Below are positions 63,472 to 64,000 of a stretch of DNA of 64,000 bases, piece after piece. Every line of letters begins with the position of its first letter. Within the stretch, counting starts at the first letter, position 1. The DNA is from Pseudomonas putida. Lineage in GTDB: Bacteria > Pseudomonadota > Gammaproteobacteria > Pseudomonadales > Pseudomonadaceae. The notes under the pieces are model-generated. The model did no database searches and was not told the origin of the DNA. It saw only the letters and a list, made by a program, of their open reading frames with translations. A program made the position numbers and the translations under genes. The stretch spans positions 4,836,001 to 4,900,000 of the forward strand of contig NZ_CP039371.1 of assembly GCF_005080685.1 (NCBI RefSeq). Reading direction: 5' to 3'.

Positions 63472-64000
63472 ATGAATCTCTATTCACTGCATGACAGCAC
63501 CGCCATCGTCACCGGTGGCTCCTCCGGCATCGGCCTGGCGTGCGTCGAATCGCTGCTCGAAGCCGGCGCCCGGGTGGCCTTCTGCGGGCGCAACGGCGAA
63601 CGCCTGCGCAGCGCCGAAGCCAGCCTGCGCGAACGCTTCCCCCATGCGCGCCTGCTGGCACAGGTGTGTGACGTACTCGATGCCGAGGCGGTGCGCGCCT
63701 TCGCCGCGGCCAGCGAAGCCGAACTCGGCCCGGCACGGGTGCTGATCAACAACGCCGGCCAAGGCCGCGTGTCGACCTTTGCCGACACCACCGACGCCGC
63801 CTGGCAGGACGAGCTGCAACTGAAGTTCTTCTCGGTGATCAATCCGGTGCGGGCCTTCATGAACCAGCTGCAAGGCGAGGCCGGCGCGTCGATCGTCTGC
63901 GTCAACTCGCTACTGGCCAGCCAGCCCGAGCCGCACATGGTGGCGACCTCGGCGGCTCGGGCCGGGCTGAAGAACCTGGTGCGCTCGATGGCTTTCGAGT
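63472..64000 (+). CDS. SDR-family protein, 3' end cut by window edge
   Basis: The first 176 residues of an SDR that begins two bases after the IclR stop and runs off the window. The cofactor motif is complete (IVTGGSSGIGLACVESLLEAGARVAFCGR) and NNAG is present. However, the catalytic block reads CVNSLLASQPEPHMVATSAARAGLKNLVRSM, where the usual Tyr-x3-Lys is not visible. The Ser is in place. It may therefore use a different mechanism or have lost redox activity. The downstream part of the operon is not in the window. Confidence 0.88.
   Translation, partial: MNLYSLHDSTAIVTGGSSGIGLACVESLLEAGARVAFCGRNGERLRSAEASLRERFPHARLLAQVCDVLDAEAVRAFAAASEAELGPARVLINNAGQGRVSTFADTTDAAWQDELQLKFFSVINPVRAFMNQLQGEAGASIVCVNSLLASQPEPHMVATSAARAGLKNLVRSMAFE

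Overview
The window is a stretch of a Pseudomonas chromosome, most likely from the Pseudomonas putida group. This rests on three things: high GC and GC-rich third codon positions; many copies of the P. putida-type 35-bp REP palindrome (GCGGGT/ACAAGCCCGCTCC and GCCGGCAAGCCGGCTCC variants), usually as inverted pairs after genes; and gene order I recognise from P. putida and P. aeruginosa (hrpA; fadD1-fadD2-hydrolase-phaJ1-ECF42 sigma; gbuR-gbuA-symporter; azoR-LysR). No rRNA, tRNA, CRISPR array or intact prophage is visible. The comparisons to named strains are from memory, not from a search.

Layout. 1-8.5 kb: the 3' end of a type I secretion adaptor, a 350-bp nest of tandem and inverted repeats, a DTW-domain tRNA-modifying enzyme, an Aer-type energy-taxis receptor, and a guanidinobutyrase locus (LysR regulator, gbuA, sodium:solute symporter) followed by an unreported-looking 42-residue ORF. 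8.5-15.3 kb: a LysR/MFS pair, a DMT exporter, a small winged-helix-like protein, an orphan BrnA antitoxin with the broken tail of BrnT, a truncated SDR, a small exported protein, a DEAD-box helicase and a YbdG-type MscS channel. 15.3-17.3 kb is an accessory pocket: two copies of a conserved 76-bp upstream element, a structured leader on a 20-codon relic, two DUF3077-type small proteins and an orphan toxin-like protein. 17.5-30.6 kb: AEC and EamA transporters, azoR with its LysR regulator, an alpha/beta hydrolase-ppiA-ABC exporter run, a chemoreceptor, a FemAB-like acyltransferase, a porin and a KAS III-like enzyme. 30.7-46 kb: hrpA, a glutamine synthetase-like/FAD oxidase pair for polyamines, the fatty-acid activation genes fadD1, fadD2, a lipase-like hydrolase and phaJ1, then a four-gene ECF42 sigma/DGPF operon. 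46-57.5 kb: a 91-bp-armed inverted repeat element, LysE exporter, DUF2790 protein, GNAT, a second-type peptide deformylase coupled to a BrkB membrane protein, CsbD, a secreted beta-helix protein, a CvfB-like protein, a lipoprotein, aceK and another EamA exporter.

57.7-64 kb holds a tightly packed operon reading off the right edge: ABC transporter (ATPase, periplasmic binding protein, permease), SDR, cupin, alpha/beta hydrolase, IclR regulator and a second SDR. It is preceded by a good sigma-54 promoter match. I believe this corresponds to the PA3514-PA3507 cluster of P. aeruginosa, whose substrate is not known to me. It looks like an uptake-plus-catabolism unit for a small organic compound and is the best candidate for an undescribed system. 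The other unexplained signals are non-coding: the long nested inverted repeats at 1.0-1.3 kb and 46.3-46.6 kb, and the paired leader elements at 15.4 and 16.7 kb.
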